64,000 nucleotides of DNA from Hymenobacter pini (lineage in GTDB: Bacteria; Bacteroidota; Bacteroidia; Cytophagales; Hymenobacteraceae): NCBI RefSeq assembly GCF_020421205.1, contig NZ_JAIZZH010000002.1, forward strand, positions 62,001 to 126,000, in the 5' to 3' direction. The position numbers and the translations under genes were made by a program. The notes under the pieces are model-generated. The model saw only the letters and a list, made by a program, of their open reading frames with translations, was not told where the DNA came from and did no database searches. This document shows, one piece after another, positions 15,903 to 23,776 of this stretch (the first letter of the stretch is position 1; the number at the start of each line of letters is the position of its first letter).

Positions 15903-16235
15903 TTAGGCGGCTTCGGGCAGCTCGCCCAGAAAGGCCCGGACCTGCCGCTCCGTGACGCGGTAGCCCTTTTTCTCCCCGACCAGGGAGTAGCCGATTTTGC
16001 CTTCCGTGATGAGCGTGCGGGCCGTTTTCTCGCTGATGTCCAGCCGGTCGGTCAGCAGGCCGTTCCAGGGCCGCGACGGATCGGGCTCCCCTCCCACCCG
16101 GTACACCACGCTCATGGCCTTCTCGAAGCCTTCCGTGCGGGCCAGTTGCTGGGCGTGGGCCACCAGCACGGCCTGTTCCAGATCAGGGTTGGACACTTGC
16201 AGCGTACCGCCCCCGGCGAGTGGGATGCTGAGCAT
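15903..16235 (-). CDS. Small helix-turn-helix DNA-binding protein, 110 aa
   Basis: I start at ATG 16235 (MLSIPLAGGGTLQVSNPDL); the longer frame upstream is the shadow of the neighbouring gene. The C-terminal half (LTDRLDISEKTARTLITEGK, IGYSLVGEKKGYRVTERQVR) reads like an excisionase/MerR-type winged helix in which YSLVGEKKGYRV is the beta hairpin. It overlaps nothing and is two bases from the neighbouring DNA-binding gene, so the two are likely co-expressed from the repressor-controlled leftward promoter. Confidence 0.65.
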   Translation of the reverse strand: MLSIPLAGGGTLQVSNPDLEQAVLVAHAQQLARTEGFEKAMSVVYRVGGEPDPSRPWNGLLTDRLDISEKTARTLITEGKIGYSLVGEKKGYRVTERQVRAFLGELPEAA

Positions 16236-16237
16236 GG

Positions 16238-16615
16238 CTAGGCGGCGAGTTTCAAGAGCAGCGGTGTAGTTTCGGTAGCCGCTACCGTCGGCGTGTCGCC
16301 GAACAAATCCCGCACGGCCTGCTCCGAGACGATGTACTTGTTGCCGACGCGCAGGTGGCGCAGCCCGCCCTGGCTCGGGCAGACCTGCAGCAGCTCGTAG
16401 GCTTTGGTTTTGCCGCAGCCCAGCCGGGCGGTGAGCCGGTCGTCGTAGCCCAGGCCGGCCGTGCGTTTCGGGCTCAGCAGGTAGCGGCGGTTGAGGACTT
16501 CCGCCTCGGCCTGGGCGGTGGCTTGCAGGCGTGCCAGCGTTTCCCACGGCGAGGCTGCCGGGGTGCCGCCGGCGGAGGCGGTCATGAAGGGTTGGGGTTG
16601 TGTGGGGAAAGACAT
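16238..16615 (-). CDS. Excisionase-like helix-turn-helix protein, 125 aa
   Basis: Residues about 55-105 (YDDRLTARLGCGKTKAYELL, LRHLRVGNKYIVSEQAVRDL) match the layout of helix-turn-helix_17 / excisionase family DNA-binding proteins: a recognition helix, then a beta hairpin ending in IVSEQAV. The N-terminus is disordered and Pro/Thr-rich. It is the first gene downstream of the operator-like half-sites at 16634-16671 and pairs with the similar-size DNA-binding gene at 15903-16235. A role in excision or early control is likely. Confidence 0.65.
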   Translation of the reverse strand: MSFPTQPQPFMTASAGGTPAASPWETLARLQATAQAEAEVLNRRYLLSPKRTAGLGYDDRLTARLGCGKTKAYELLQVCPSQGGLRHLRVGNKYIVSEQAVRDLFGDTPTVAATETTPLLLKLAA

Positions 16616-16633
16616 AGTGCGGGAAGGTTGAAA

Positions 16634-16671
16634 CGTGAATTTTTATGAATTATGGAACAAAACGTGAAATT
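16634..16671. promoter_or_regulatory. Operator-like half-sites upstream of the leftward early genes
   Basis: CGTGAATT at 16634-16641, GGAACA at 16654-16659 and CGTGAAATT at 16663-16671 lie just upstream of the 16615 start. The same two words recur in the repressor intergenic region (16876-17004), so this is probably a site for the 16991-17716 repressor. Confidence 0.45.
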
Positions 16672-16685
16672 CAAGGCAAAAAAAT

Positions 16686-16865
16686 TTAGGCGGCTACTGG
16701 GTGCTTAGCACGCTCTGTAAGCCACATTGCAACAACCTCGTTGAGAGAAGGTCGGCGTCCTAAAAGCTTCCTCAGACGCTCCTGCTCATCTTTCATGGCT
16801 TCTTTCGTCGCAGCGTCTACTTCTCCCCGAACGGGGTGTAGCTTTAGTTCTTCTGTGTCTTTCAT
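16686..16865 (-). CDS. Small ribbon-helix-helix-like protein, 59 aa
   Basis: I start at ATG 16865 (MKDTEELKLHPVRGEVDAAT), which leaves the intergenic switch region free. The sequence has a short strand, then a charged helix (KEAMKDEQERLRKLLG) and a second helix (SLNEVVAMWLTERAK), compatible with an RHH/Arc-type fold, although the match is weak. It is the first leftward gene facing the repressor and may be a Cro-like or antitoxin-like regulator. Confidence 0.5.
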   Translation of the reverse strand: MKDTEELKLHPVRGEVDAATKEAMKDEQERLRKLLGRRPSLNEVVAMWLTERAKHPVAA

Positions 16866-16875
16866 GGCGGTAAAG

Positions 16876-17004
16876 CGTGAATTGATATGGCAAACATACG
16901 TGATAAAACGGAACAAAAAAGGATATGTTGTGAAATATTTTCACAACCTGTTCCAAACCGTGTTGATTTGTTCCATAAATCACGAATTCGATGGCAAATT
17001 CACG
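16876..17004. promoter_or_regulatory. Lysis-lysogeny switch region with operator cluster
   Basis: The divergent gap contains CGTGAATT at 16876, CGTGATAA at 16899, GGAACA at 16910, inverted TGTTCC at 16949 and 16969, inverted ATCACG at 16979 and inverted AATTCACG at 16997-17004, inside the repressor's first codons. Between them lies a perfect palindrome (16927-16947). The density and symmetry fit operators controlling the repressor and the leftward early promoter. Confidence 0.6.
16927..16947. promoter_or_regulatory. Perfect operator palindrome
   Basis: GTTGTGAAA and TTTCACAAC flank the trinucleotide TAT, a 21-bp dyad centred between the divergent repressor and early gene. It is the best single operator candidate in the prophage. 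Confidence 0.65.
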
Positions 17005-17716
17005 CGCTTTGAGGCTCGCACGGCTGAGAGAGTCGGTAGATATGACTCTTGAAGAAGTAGGCAAGTCTATTGACAAAAGCAGACAGACCGTTCACCGATA
17101 CGAAACAGATGATACTGCTCGAATCAGGCGCACCGTCTTGGAGAAACTTGCCGAGGTGTATAAGACTACACCAGATTATATAGAAACTGGTAAACAGCCA
17201 GCTATGGCGGTAGTGCCCGACGAGCACCCATTGGGCCCCCTCATGTCGGATAAGAGCAACGCACGATTCGCCTCTCACTTCTCCAAGAAGGAACTGAAGT
17301 ACTACCGCCGCCTGGAGTTCAGTGCCCGCGCCACGTTCGCCGAGTCCTTTGCCGGAGACTACGACTATTCGGACCTGCCCCTATTCCCGGTGGTACACAA
17401 CGAGGGCGACCCGGAGGAAGGACTGGTAGTAGATATTGCGGGCGACTCGATGGAGCCCCAGCTGCGGGCCGGAATGAAGGTGCTGGTCGAGGAGTTATCC
17501 GACGTTGATAAATGGAAGGAAGCCCGGCCGGGTGTTTACATCGTCATCTTCAAGCACCACTTCGTCATCAAGCGCATCAAGCATAATACCCTGGCCTCAA
17601 CCGGTAAGGTGTTGCTTGAGTCAGATAACCCAGAAGGTGGTGTGGAGGAAGTCATTATTGATGACATCCATGGCATGTGGCGGGTGATTCGTGGTGTAGA
17701 CGTACCAATCCGTTAG
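16991..17716 (+). CDS. Phage repressor, XRE helix-turn-helix + S24 peptidase
   Basis: This 241-residue protein keeps the prophage silent. Residues about 8-60 form an XRE helix-turn-helix (MTLEEVGKSIDKSRQTVHRY). Residues 130-235 form the S24/LexA-like self-cleavage domain with Ser153 in GDSMEP and Lys194 in FVIKRI. An Ala121-Gly122 pair lies about 31 residues before the serine, close to the spacing of the LexA and lambda CI cleavage sites, so RecA-stimulated autocleavage is plausible. It is divergent from the leftward early genes and surrounded by dyad half-sites. The AT-rich defence island follows it directly in the same direction. Confidence 0.88.
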   Translation: MANSRALRLARLRESVDMTLEEVGKSIDKSRQTVHRYETDDTARIRRTVLEKLAEVYKTTPDYIETGKQPAMAVVPDEHPLGPLMSDKSNARFASHFSKKELKYYRRLEFSARATFAESFAGDYDYSDLPLFPVVHNEGDPEEGLVVDIAGDSMEPQLRAGMKVLVEELSDVDKWKEARPGVYIVIFKHHFVIKRIKHNTLASTGKVLLESDNPEGGVEEVIIDDIHGMWRVIRGVDVPIR

Positions 17717-17753
17717 TTATAAAAAAATAACAAGTAAAATCCAGCACTACATC

Positions 17754-18890
17754 ATGGCAAAGACCAAAAAAGATCAGGTAGCAGTCAAGAAAAACACAAC
17801 TACTTCTCATCTAGCCGACATATTATTTCCAATTCGTAAAGAGGATGTAGATGTCAATGACATACCTCTTGAAGAAAGAAAAGTCCATACAGAAACATAT
17901 GATTTTTCTATTCATACTATTCACAGGTATCTGTTAGATGAAAGTATGGTTGTTCCCAATTTTCAAAGGGAATACGTATGGTCAAGAAACCAAGCATCCA
18001 GGCTTATAGAGTCTCTCATTATTCAATGCCCTATACCTGTTATTTATTTATCACAAACATCGGATGAGCAACTATTGGTTATAGATGGCAACCAAAGGCT
18101 CAGTAGTATTAAACTTTTCTTAGAGGACGAATTTGCATTATCGGGCCTAACAACTTACCCAGATTTAGAAGGGTTCAAATTCTCCGAACTAGATCCAAGG
18201 TTCCAGAGACACATTACTAACAGAACATTAAGGTGTATTACTTTACTAAAAGAAACACATCCACAAATCAAATTTGATGTATTTGAGCGTTTGAATACTG
18301 GAGCTATTCAGCTATTACCTCAAGAACTAAGGCACGGCATTTATTATGGCCCTCTCATTCAGCTAACGTCAAGATTGGCTGAAAATGAACTATTTCAACA
18401 TTTAACTAAAACAAAGGACAACAAAAGAATGAAAGGCGATGAATTAGTATTGAGATTTATCGCCTTTTATAAAGAATATGAAATTTACAAGCTCCCGTTA
18501 ATAGGATTTATAAACAGATTTACAGAAGAAAACAGGAACATAGACAATATTCAACAAAAAACACTGTCTAATATTTTTGAAAAATCACTAAAGATTTTAA
18601 ACACGTTCTTTGGCGATAAGACATTTAAAATTTTAGGTGACAAGACAAAGTCACCTTCATTTAACACAGCCTTGTTTGATGCAGAAATGATATCAATAGC
18701 AAGGATCAATCCAAATATGTCACTTGTAAATCAAGTAGACAAGGCAGAGTTAACCAGAGATGTAATAGAGTTGATGAACGATGAAAATTTTTACAGATTT
18801 ATAAAAGCTTCAACTAGCAACGAGGCTGCAATAAAATATAGAATAACAGCAATGGAAAATATTTTTCGTAAGCATTTGAAAATGCAGTAA
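17754..18890 (+). CDS. DUF262 (ParB/Srx-like) protein
   Basis: This 378-residue protein has the DUF262 hallmarks: PNFQREYVW (68-76), IDGNQR (110-115) and FERLNTG (177-183). In GmrSD-type and related defence systems this ParB-like fold binds nucleotides and couples to a nuclease. Here the DUF1524/HNH module is absent and the C-terminal half is helical. The next gene starts two bases after its stop and encodes a HEPN protein, so the two form one operon. The coding sequence is far richer in A and T than the flanking phage genes, which points to separate acquisition. Confidence 0.85.
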   Translation: MAKTKKDQVAVKKNTTTSHLADILFPIRKEDVDVNDIPLEERKVHTETYDFSIHTIHRYLLDESMVVPNFQREYVWSRNQASRLIESLIIQCPIPVIYLSQTSDEQLLVIDGNQRLSSIKLFLEDEFALSGLTTYPDLEGFKFSELDPRFQRHITNRTLRCITLLKETHPQIKFDVFERLNTGAIQLLPQELRHGIYYGPLIQLTSRLAENELFQHLTKTKDNKRMKGDELVLRFIAFYKEYEIYKLPLIGFINRFTEENRNIDNIQQKTLSNIFEKSLKILNTFFGDKTFKILGDKTKSPSFNTALFDAEMISIARINPNMSLVNQVDKAELTRDVIELMNDENFYRFIKASTSNEAAIKYRITAMENIFRKHLKMQ

Positions 18891-18892
18891 AC

Positions 18893-19615
18893 ATGAATTA
18901 TTCTTCCAGCAAATCAAAATATTTTGCATTAAAGAAAATCAAAGAGTCGTACAAACAAGTAATAATCATCAATGAACTGCACAAATCAAGCTCTATTAAT
19001 TATGATATTCAACAAATGACTTTTCAGTCAGCAATTATCATAGCATGTGCATCACTAGAACAATATATGGTATCATTTATAGACGACTGGTTTATTCAGC
19101 TAGAGCAAAACAAAGCTAAATTCAAGCATATACCATTATCACTAAAAACTTACTTCCTAATGCAACAGCAGATAAAAAGCATCAGAACGCTGATTGCGTA
19201 TGGAGACGAAATGAAATACGTTTCTGAAACTATATTATCAAACGATTACTATATAGTTCATAATCCAAACAAATCGATAAAGAGCGTATCCGTATTCCGC
19301 AATTTCAAGCTATATGAAAACAAAAGCTTTCCAAGTGACAGAAATATTAAAAAAATATTTACAATACTTGGACAACCCAAAATATTTGAAGAACTAAGAT
19401 CAATAAGCAATATTTCTTTCTTGTACCTACTTACATCATTCCTAGATGTAAGAAATGCAATTGCTCATAGACAAGCTCCAGATTTAACAATCAGCGACAT
19501 GGAAAAGCATTTTAGGAATATAAGAAGATTAATCAGATACATAGACATGTATTTATTTACACACATATGCCAAATATCAGAATCTCGATTTTGGCCGAGT
19601 GCTTTAAGCAACTAA
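18893..19615 (+). CDS. HEPN-family RNase-like protein (MAE_28990/MAE_18760-like)
   Basis: This 240-residue, mostly helical protein carries the HEPN catalytic signature R-x4-H as Arg187 to His192 in DVRNAIAHRQ. SAIIIACASLEQYMVSFIDD near residue 46-65 is typical of the first HEPN helices. HEPN proteins of this type are predicted RNases often encoded beside DUF262 proteins. The gene starts two bases after the DUF262 stop and its 3' end overlaps the convergent methyltransferase gene by 12 bp. I infer a two-gene toxin or abortive defence module in which DUF262 senses or restrains the HEPN RNase. Confidence 0.8.
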   Translation: MNYSSSKSKYFALKKIKESYKQVIIINELHKSSSINYDIQQMTFQSAIIIACASLEQYMVSFIDDWFIQLEQNKAKFKHIPLSLKTYFLMQQQIKSIRTLIAYGDEMKYVSETILSNDYYIVHNPNKSIKSVSVFRNFKLYENKSFPSDRNIKKIFTILGQPKIFEELRSISNISFLYLLTSFLDVRNAIAHRQAPDLTISDMEKHFRNIRRLIRYIDMYLFTHICQISESRFWPSALSN

Positions 19616-21163
19616 GTTTAAATTTTCATGTAGTGCATTTACATTATCTAACTCCTTCAACTTCCCCAACTGCTCAGCAAGTTTTCTTATATCTAACCGT
19701 TGTAGCAACCCACTGGTAATAGGCCTTTTAGCATCCCAATAAATAAAGGAACTGAAGAAGCTAATTGATATCTCAGAATTCAACATATCTGCAATTAGAT
19801 TGGCTTCTGCTTCACTGTTACAACTTAGAAAGTACGTTGTATCATCAAGAACAACACCTTTTCCCTCAAATGGACCAATAACTTTGAATTTAAAACGCTT
19901 ATAAAGACCTGATATTGCTACTTTCCAGGAAGAGAAAGAATATAGGCCTACACCGAATACAGAAAATCTAGGACGCTTTTTATATATCATACTTTTTCTA
20001 CTATCTAATCTTTCGCCATGGGCTACTAAGTACGCCCACGTTTTTGGCGCAATGTCTTTAATCACGTCTGTACCCTCTCCGGTGGTCTGTTGAGGTACTA
20101 ACATTCTTCTGGTGGGAATGAGTATGTTCTCATTGTTCACCTCTGAAGATTTGAACATAGGCCATAAGTAGGTATTCTCAAGATTAACTTCTTCGTTTAG
20201 ACCATTGATATATGATATTGCTCCGGAATTATCCTGTACCTTCAACTCCATAACAGAGGTACAGTCATGCTTAATACCTGAACGCCATTTATAACTACAT
20301 TTTCCTTCACTCTGAAGATGGCTCCAATGATCATAATTCTCAGTATTAGTAACCAGTTTCCCATCTTTATACGCTAAAGAGGTAGCTGGTTCAACACTAT
20401 AGAGAGAATCGAAAACTTGGCATTCTGCGGTAGGAGAAATGTCAGATGCAAAGGTTCTACAAACCATCAAACATGCATTCACATTTGCCTTAAAATGTTC
20501 AGAGGCATTAATATGGTAGATAGAAGCATTGTGAATGTTGAGCCCATTTTTCCAACCATATACTAAGCCTTTGTGGGCAACTGCCGTCTTAACTAATATA
20601 GCCAACGTTGCGTCACGAGAACTCATCCATCTAAGCATATCCAACAGCATCCACTCCGATATATCAAAGTTGCTCCGACCAGTAAGCGCATCTAACCCTG
20701 AGAAATTCTGAAAATTTACCCTAACAGGTTTGTTGCCGCTGCCTAAAACAGATAATTCGGAATTAGTTACCCAAGGTGGATTACCCAATACCAACAAGGG
20801 GCTACTTAATGAATCTGCAACTCCTTCCCAATCACAAGTGAAGTAGTTCTGTTGCTTTACTTGAAACTTGTCCTTGTCTGTTCTTTCTTCAATTATGGCT
20901 TGTAGCGTTGCTATATGTATAGGAGACAGCTCTGCACCAATGAGAGTTTGTGCTTCAGGAAATTCATCTGCTGCAGCAACCAATAGGTTTCCAACACCAC
21001 AAGTCGGTTCGAGTATAGAAACTGGAGGAACAGGCATATACCTACGCACCAGCTTGCACACTTGACTAGCTAGTGATACAGGGGTTTGAAAGTCACCGAA
21101 CTGGGATTTGTCCTTAGTTTTCGCCATTAGAGCATGCTCAACCCGACCTTGCTGTACATTCAT
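19604..21163 (-). CDS. N6-adenine DNA methyltransferase
   Basis: The 519-residue protein has FQTP (25-28), SAM-binding motif I LEPTCGVGNLL (51-61) and catalytic motif IV LGNPPWVT (126-133), the (N/D)PP(Y/W) signature of N6-adenine enzymes. The C-terminal about 200 residues probably form the target-recognition domain. There is no nuclease domain, so it is not a complete type IIG enzyme. It may be a stand-alone methylase or the modification partner of the convergent DUF262/HEPN genes. The start is uncertain: ATG 21163 has AAAAGG upstream, while ATG 21127 (MAKTKDKSQFGDFQTP) is the more family-like N-terminus. Confidence 0.85.
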   Translation of the reverse strand: MNVQQGRVEHALMAKTKDKSQFGDFQTPVSLASQVCKLVRRYMPVPPVSILEPTCGVGNLLVAAADEFPEAQTLIGAELSPIHIATLQAIIEERTDKDKFQVKQQNYFTCDWEGVADSLSSPLLVLGNPPWVTNSELSVLGSGNKPVRVNFQNFSGLDALTGRSNFDISEWMLLDMLRWMSSRDATLAILVKTAVAHKGLVYGWKNGLNIHNASIYHINASEHFKANVNACLMVCRTFASDISPTAECQVFDSLYSVEPATSLAYKDGKLVTNTENYDHWSHLQSEGKCSYKWRSGIKHDCTSVMELKVQDNSGAISYINGLNEEVNLENTYLWPMFKSSEVNNENILIPTRRMLVPQQTTGEGTDVIKDIAPKTWAYLVAHGERLDSRKSMIYKKRPRFSVFGVGLYSFSSWKVAISGLYKRFKFKVIGPFEGKGVVLDDTTYFLSCNSEAEANLIADMLNSEISISFFSSFIYWDAKRPITSGLLQRLDIRKLAEQLGKLKELDNVNALHENLNLVA

Positions 21164-21415
21164 TGCACCTTTTCAAGGCTCGCTGCCTATTGGTGCACTG
21201 TGGTTATCTAGCTTAGGTCTAATAGGTGTATTATCTTGCAAGGTACGGCTCATATGCTGTTTTATTCTGCTTCTGCATTTGCGAAGAGCTAGTTATGTTT
21301 CTAGGTGCGTAAGGATCAGTCAGTAAAAAAACGTAGCTGCTTCGAAGCAATTTTTATAGTACTCTTCCTTACTTCATAAGTCTCCTCATCTTCCCCTAAC
21401 TCAGTAAAATGATTA

Positions 21416-22357
21416 ATGAATCATAAGAGCGAGACGCCCGTTTCTAAGCCGGAACGGTTCGTCGCTCCCGTCGTACTAAAGCTCAACCTCGGCCAACTGG
21501 GCGCGGCGGCCGTTCCCTACTTGATATTGGCGTCGCTCTGCTACGTTTCAGGTTACTGGTCGAACGTAGGCATTGACGTTTTCAATTACTATCAGGTCCA
21601 AGACGTGCTTAAGAGCTTGGCCAACCCGCTGCTCAGCTTCATCGGCCTGACGTTCTATCCGCTACTGACCATCGCCTCCGTACTCGGCACTTGGCAGAAG
21701 AAGGCTACGCCTCCTACCAAGCTCAGCTGGATCACGTTCGAAGACGGCGAAAAATGGTACGAACGGGCCATCATGCACGTACTGACCGCCTTGATGGTGG
21801 TAGCAATAGTCGGACTAGTGCTAGGCCTTGTCGTGGGCTTCGTCGCATTGGTTTCCCTTCTGCTATTCCCAGTGGAAAACCTGGCCCCTTTTACGGTAAC
21901 GTATTTGCGGACTCTCGACTGGCTCGACTTGCTGCGCCTACCCGTGTTGATTTTCTTTGGGCCGTGGCTTGCAGCCCTACTTTTGAGAGACTACGTACGC
22001 AAATCCACGACCGAATTCGGCTCCCTGATCGGCTCCGTCGTGATACCGCTTATCCTAGCCTACCACTTCGGCCGTATGGAATCCTACAAGGCCCTGTCCG
22101 GCTTGGAGTTTCGTTACGTGGAGACGCCGAAGGGAGCCCTCAAATACATGGGCAAGGTGGGCGACTTCTATTTCTTCTCCGAGGACGGCGGCTACGTACC
22201 GTACCGCAAGCGGGAATACGACGGATTGGTGAACGACCAGTACGTGCGTACCATCCGCATCGTATCGTCGGATAGTCTGAAACAGCTAAGGCTGTTGCAT
22301 TACACCAGTGCCAGGAAAGCCAGTCTGCCGCCAGATAGCTTCAGAAAGCGTTTATAA
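21416..22357 (+). CDS. Multi-pass membrane protein, 313 aa, unknown
   Basis: Hydrophobic segments are visible at about 30-50, 68-88, 118-155 (probably two helices), 175-192 and 200-215. A soluble C-terminal domain of roughly 100 residues follows (DFYFFSEDGGYVPYRKREYD), which may be cytoplasmic. I do not recognise a family. It is preceded by a 252-bp AT-rich gap after the methyltransferase gene and followed immediately by a strong terminator, so it is a single-gene unit. It may belong to the prophage cargo. Confidence 0.65.
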   Translation: MNHKSETPVSKPERFVAPVVLKLNLGQLGAAAVPYLILASLCYVSGYWSNVGIDVFNYYQVQDVLKSLANPLLSFIGLTFYPLLTIASVLGTWQKKATPPTKLSWITFEDGEKWYERAIMHVLTALMVVAIVGLVLGLVVGFVALVSLLLFPVENLAPFTVTYLRTLDWLDLLRLPVLIFFGPWLAALLLRDYVRKSTTEFGSLIGSVVIPLILAYHFGRMESYKALSGLEFRYVETPKGALKYMGKVGDFYFFSEDGGYVPYRKREYDGLVNDQYVRTIRIVSSDSLKQLRLLHYTSARKASLPPDSFRKRL

Positions 22358-22360
22358 ACA

Positions 22361-22389
22361 AAAAGCCCCTCCACACCGGAGGGGCTTTT
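22361..22389. terminator. Intrinsic terminator, copy 1 of an identical pair
   Basis: A 12-bp stem (AAAAGCCCCTCC / GGAGGGGCTTTT) with loop ACACC. An identical 32-nt stretch recurs around 23602-23630. It separates convergent genes. Confidence 0.85.
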
Positions 22390-22406
22390 CCGTGTGTAAC
22401 TATATG

Positions 22407-22913
22407 TTATGCTTCGTATATGGTGTCGAAGCCTTTTTCTGTTAAAGTCATAACATTCATATGAGAGGTCCCTTCCTCAATTAACCCATCTTCTATGAGG
22501 CTCTGAACTGCTTCTTCGAATACATCTACCTCTCGAGGGGAAAGCATAGGCCCAAGAACGAAGTTCAACCACCGTTGGTCTAGTCCATGGCCTGCCTTAG
22601 AACGTTGTTTGGCAAATCCTTCTAAAATCAACTGCTTCACCCTTTTAATTGAGACTTCATTGTCAAGGGGAAAAATTTTCTCGTAACCAGCCTCGGTAAG
22701 CACTATACATTTTCCTCCCATACGGTTATCTTCAGTAACCAGTCCCTGCTCAATTAAACTAGCTATTGCAGGTTCTACCAACTCTTGTTGCTTAGGATTT
22801 AATGTAGGCATATAGTTGTATTGGATCCAACGATATGTAACTGGGTGATTTGGCTTGGACTTTAAGCGCTTGAACTCATCAAGCAGCGATTTTTCAATAT
22901 CCTCTTGTGTCAT
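22407..22913 (-). CDS. Tandem-duplicated winged-helix-like protein, 168 aa
   Basis: The two halves are visibly homologous: residues 7-80 (LLDEFKRLKSKPNHPVTYRW, then LIEQGLVTEDNRMGGKCIVL) align with 92-167 (LILEGFAKQRSKAGHGLDQR, then LIEDGLIEEGTSHMNVMTL), each ending in LTEAGYEKIF or LTEKGFDTIY. Each unit has the helix-helix-hairpin layout of a winged helix (SLIEQGLVTED, then a strand). Function is unknown; DNA or protein binding is likely. It is AT-rich relative to its neighbours and lies between the two identical terminators. Confidence 0.65.
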   Translation of the reverse strand: MTQEDIEKSLLDEFKRLKSKPNHPVTYRWIQYNYMPTLNPKQQELVEPAIASLIEQGLVTEDNRMGGKCIVLTEAGYEKIFPLDNEVSIKRVKQLILEGFAKQRSKAGHGLDQRWLNFVLGPMLSPREVDVFEEAVQSLIEDGLIEEGTSHMNVMTLTEKGFDTIYEA

Positions 22914-22947
22914 GATTTAGATTAGTAAAAGGGTGAGAATTTAGTTT

Positions 22948-23490
22948 CTATTCAGCTAGATATGCCCGTACCACATATCCTTCCCGGTCACCGAGTAGCG
23001 CACTAGCAGCCGACACCCGCGCCCACTTCTCATCCACCAGTTCCAGCACGGTTACGATGTCGCCCTGCTCGAGCACCCGCAATACCTGCGCATCTGCCGA
23101 CGGGGCTTCCCGCAGGTTGAGCGTCGTAGCGGCCACATAGTAGGAGACGCTTTCAACCAGTACCGTTTTCGGCCGGGACGGCGCAGTGCTGCGAGACGAA
23201 CCGCCCCCGGAATAGCTGCGCGAGGAACTACTGCGCGTGCGGGCTGGGGCCCGATACGTGCGCACCGGAGCCGAGTAGCTGGCACATACCCCGCAGGTAC
23301 CACCGCCCCCGGCACAGTGCCCGCAGGCGCTACAGTTGCGGCAGGCTGAGCAGTACGCGTTGCCGGAGCAGCGGCCTAGAACAGATGCTAAGGTCTTGAC
23401 GGGACGAGTAGCGGGTTTGCGCGAAGTGGGGCCGTCGTGACTCCCGGAAAACAGGCCGGCCCCCAGGGCCAGCAAGAGGATAGATTTCAT
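22948..23490 (-). CDS. Secreted Cys-rich SH3-domain protein, 180 aa
   Basis: ATG 23490 gives a signal peptide (MKSILLLALGAGLFSGSHDG). A Cys-rich stretch (CSGNAYCSACRNCSACGHC, about 43-62) and a Ser/Arg-rich linker follow. The C-terminal 70 residues form a bacterial SH3 domain (YYVAATTLNLREAPSADAQV and VLEQGDIVTVLELVDEKWAR). Such proteins often bind cell-wall material. A near-perfect palindrome lies 72 bp upstream (23562-23589) and recurs before the eCIS-type gene, suggesting common regulation. An alternative upstream start has no signal peptide. Confidence 0.7.
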   Translation of the reverse strand: MKSILLLALGAGLFSGSHDGPTSRKPATRPVKTLASVLGRCSGNAYCSACRNCSACGHCAGGGGTCGVCASYSAPVRTYRAPARTRSSSSRSYSGGGSSRSTAPSRPKTVLVESVSYYVAATTLNLREAPSADAQVLRVLEQGDIVTVLELVDEKWARVSAASALLGDREGYVVRAYLAE

Positions 23491-23561
23491 GAATAGGTAC
23501 ACTACAAGCGAGGAAATAGCACCTCGCCTGGGGTAAATTTCTACTAGTTTTTGCCGAGATG

Positions 23562-23589
23562 CTATCCGTACTGGCACGGATATTTACAG
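23562..23589 (-). promoter_or_regulatory. Shared palindromic regulatory element, copy 1
   Basis: TATCCGTAC-TG-GCACGGATA (one arm mismatch) followed by TTTACAG. The 28 nt differ from copy 2 (26535-26562) at one base. In the minus orientation both copies are followed at the same 23-nt offset by ATTTAC. Each is 70-95 bp upstream of a minus-strand cargo gene. Confidence 0.55.
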
Positions 23590-23601
23590 GCCCAACAAGC
23601 A

Positions 23602-23630
23602 AAAAGCCCCTCCACACCGGAGGGGCTTTT
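23602..23630. terminator. Intrinsic terminator, copy 2 of an identical pair
   Basis: The stem and loop (AAAAGCCCCTCC, ACACC, GGAGGGGCTTTT) are identical to the copy at 22361-22389, including flanking bases. It lies beyond the eCIS-type gene's 3' end and the palindromic element, and can act on either strand. Confidence 0.8.
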
Positions 23631-23776
23631 CTGTTACCATAGTGTGAATGCGAATAGCCCCACACACTTTGTCATTCCTAGCGAGAGTGGAAAGTATGCA
23701 CTAAGAGTCGATATGGATGCGCAAGCCGCGTTTCATAGGCAAGGGCGCTTCACTTCTATTTGCTCTTTGGTAGACG

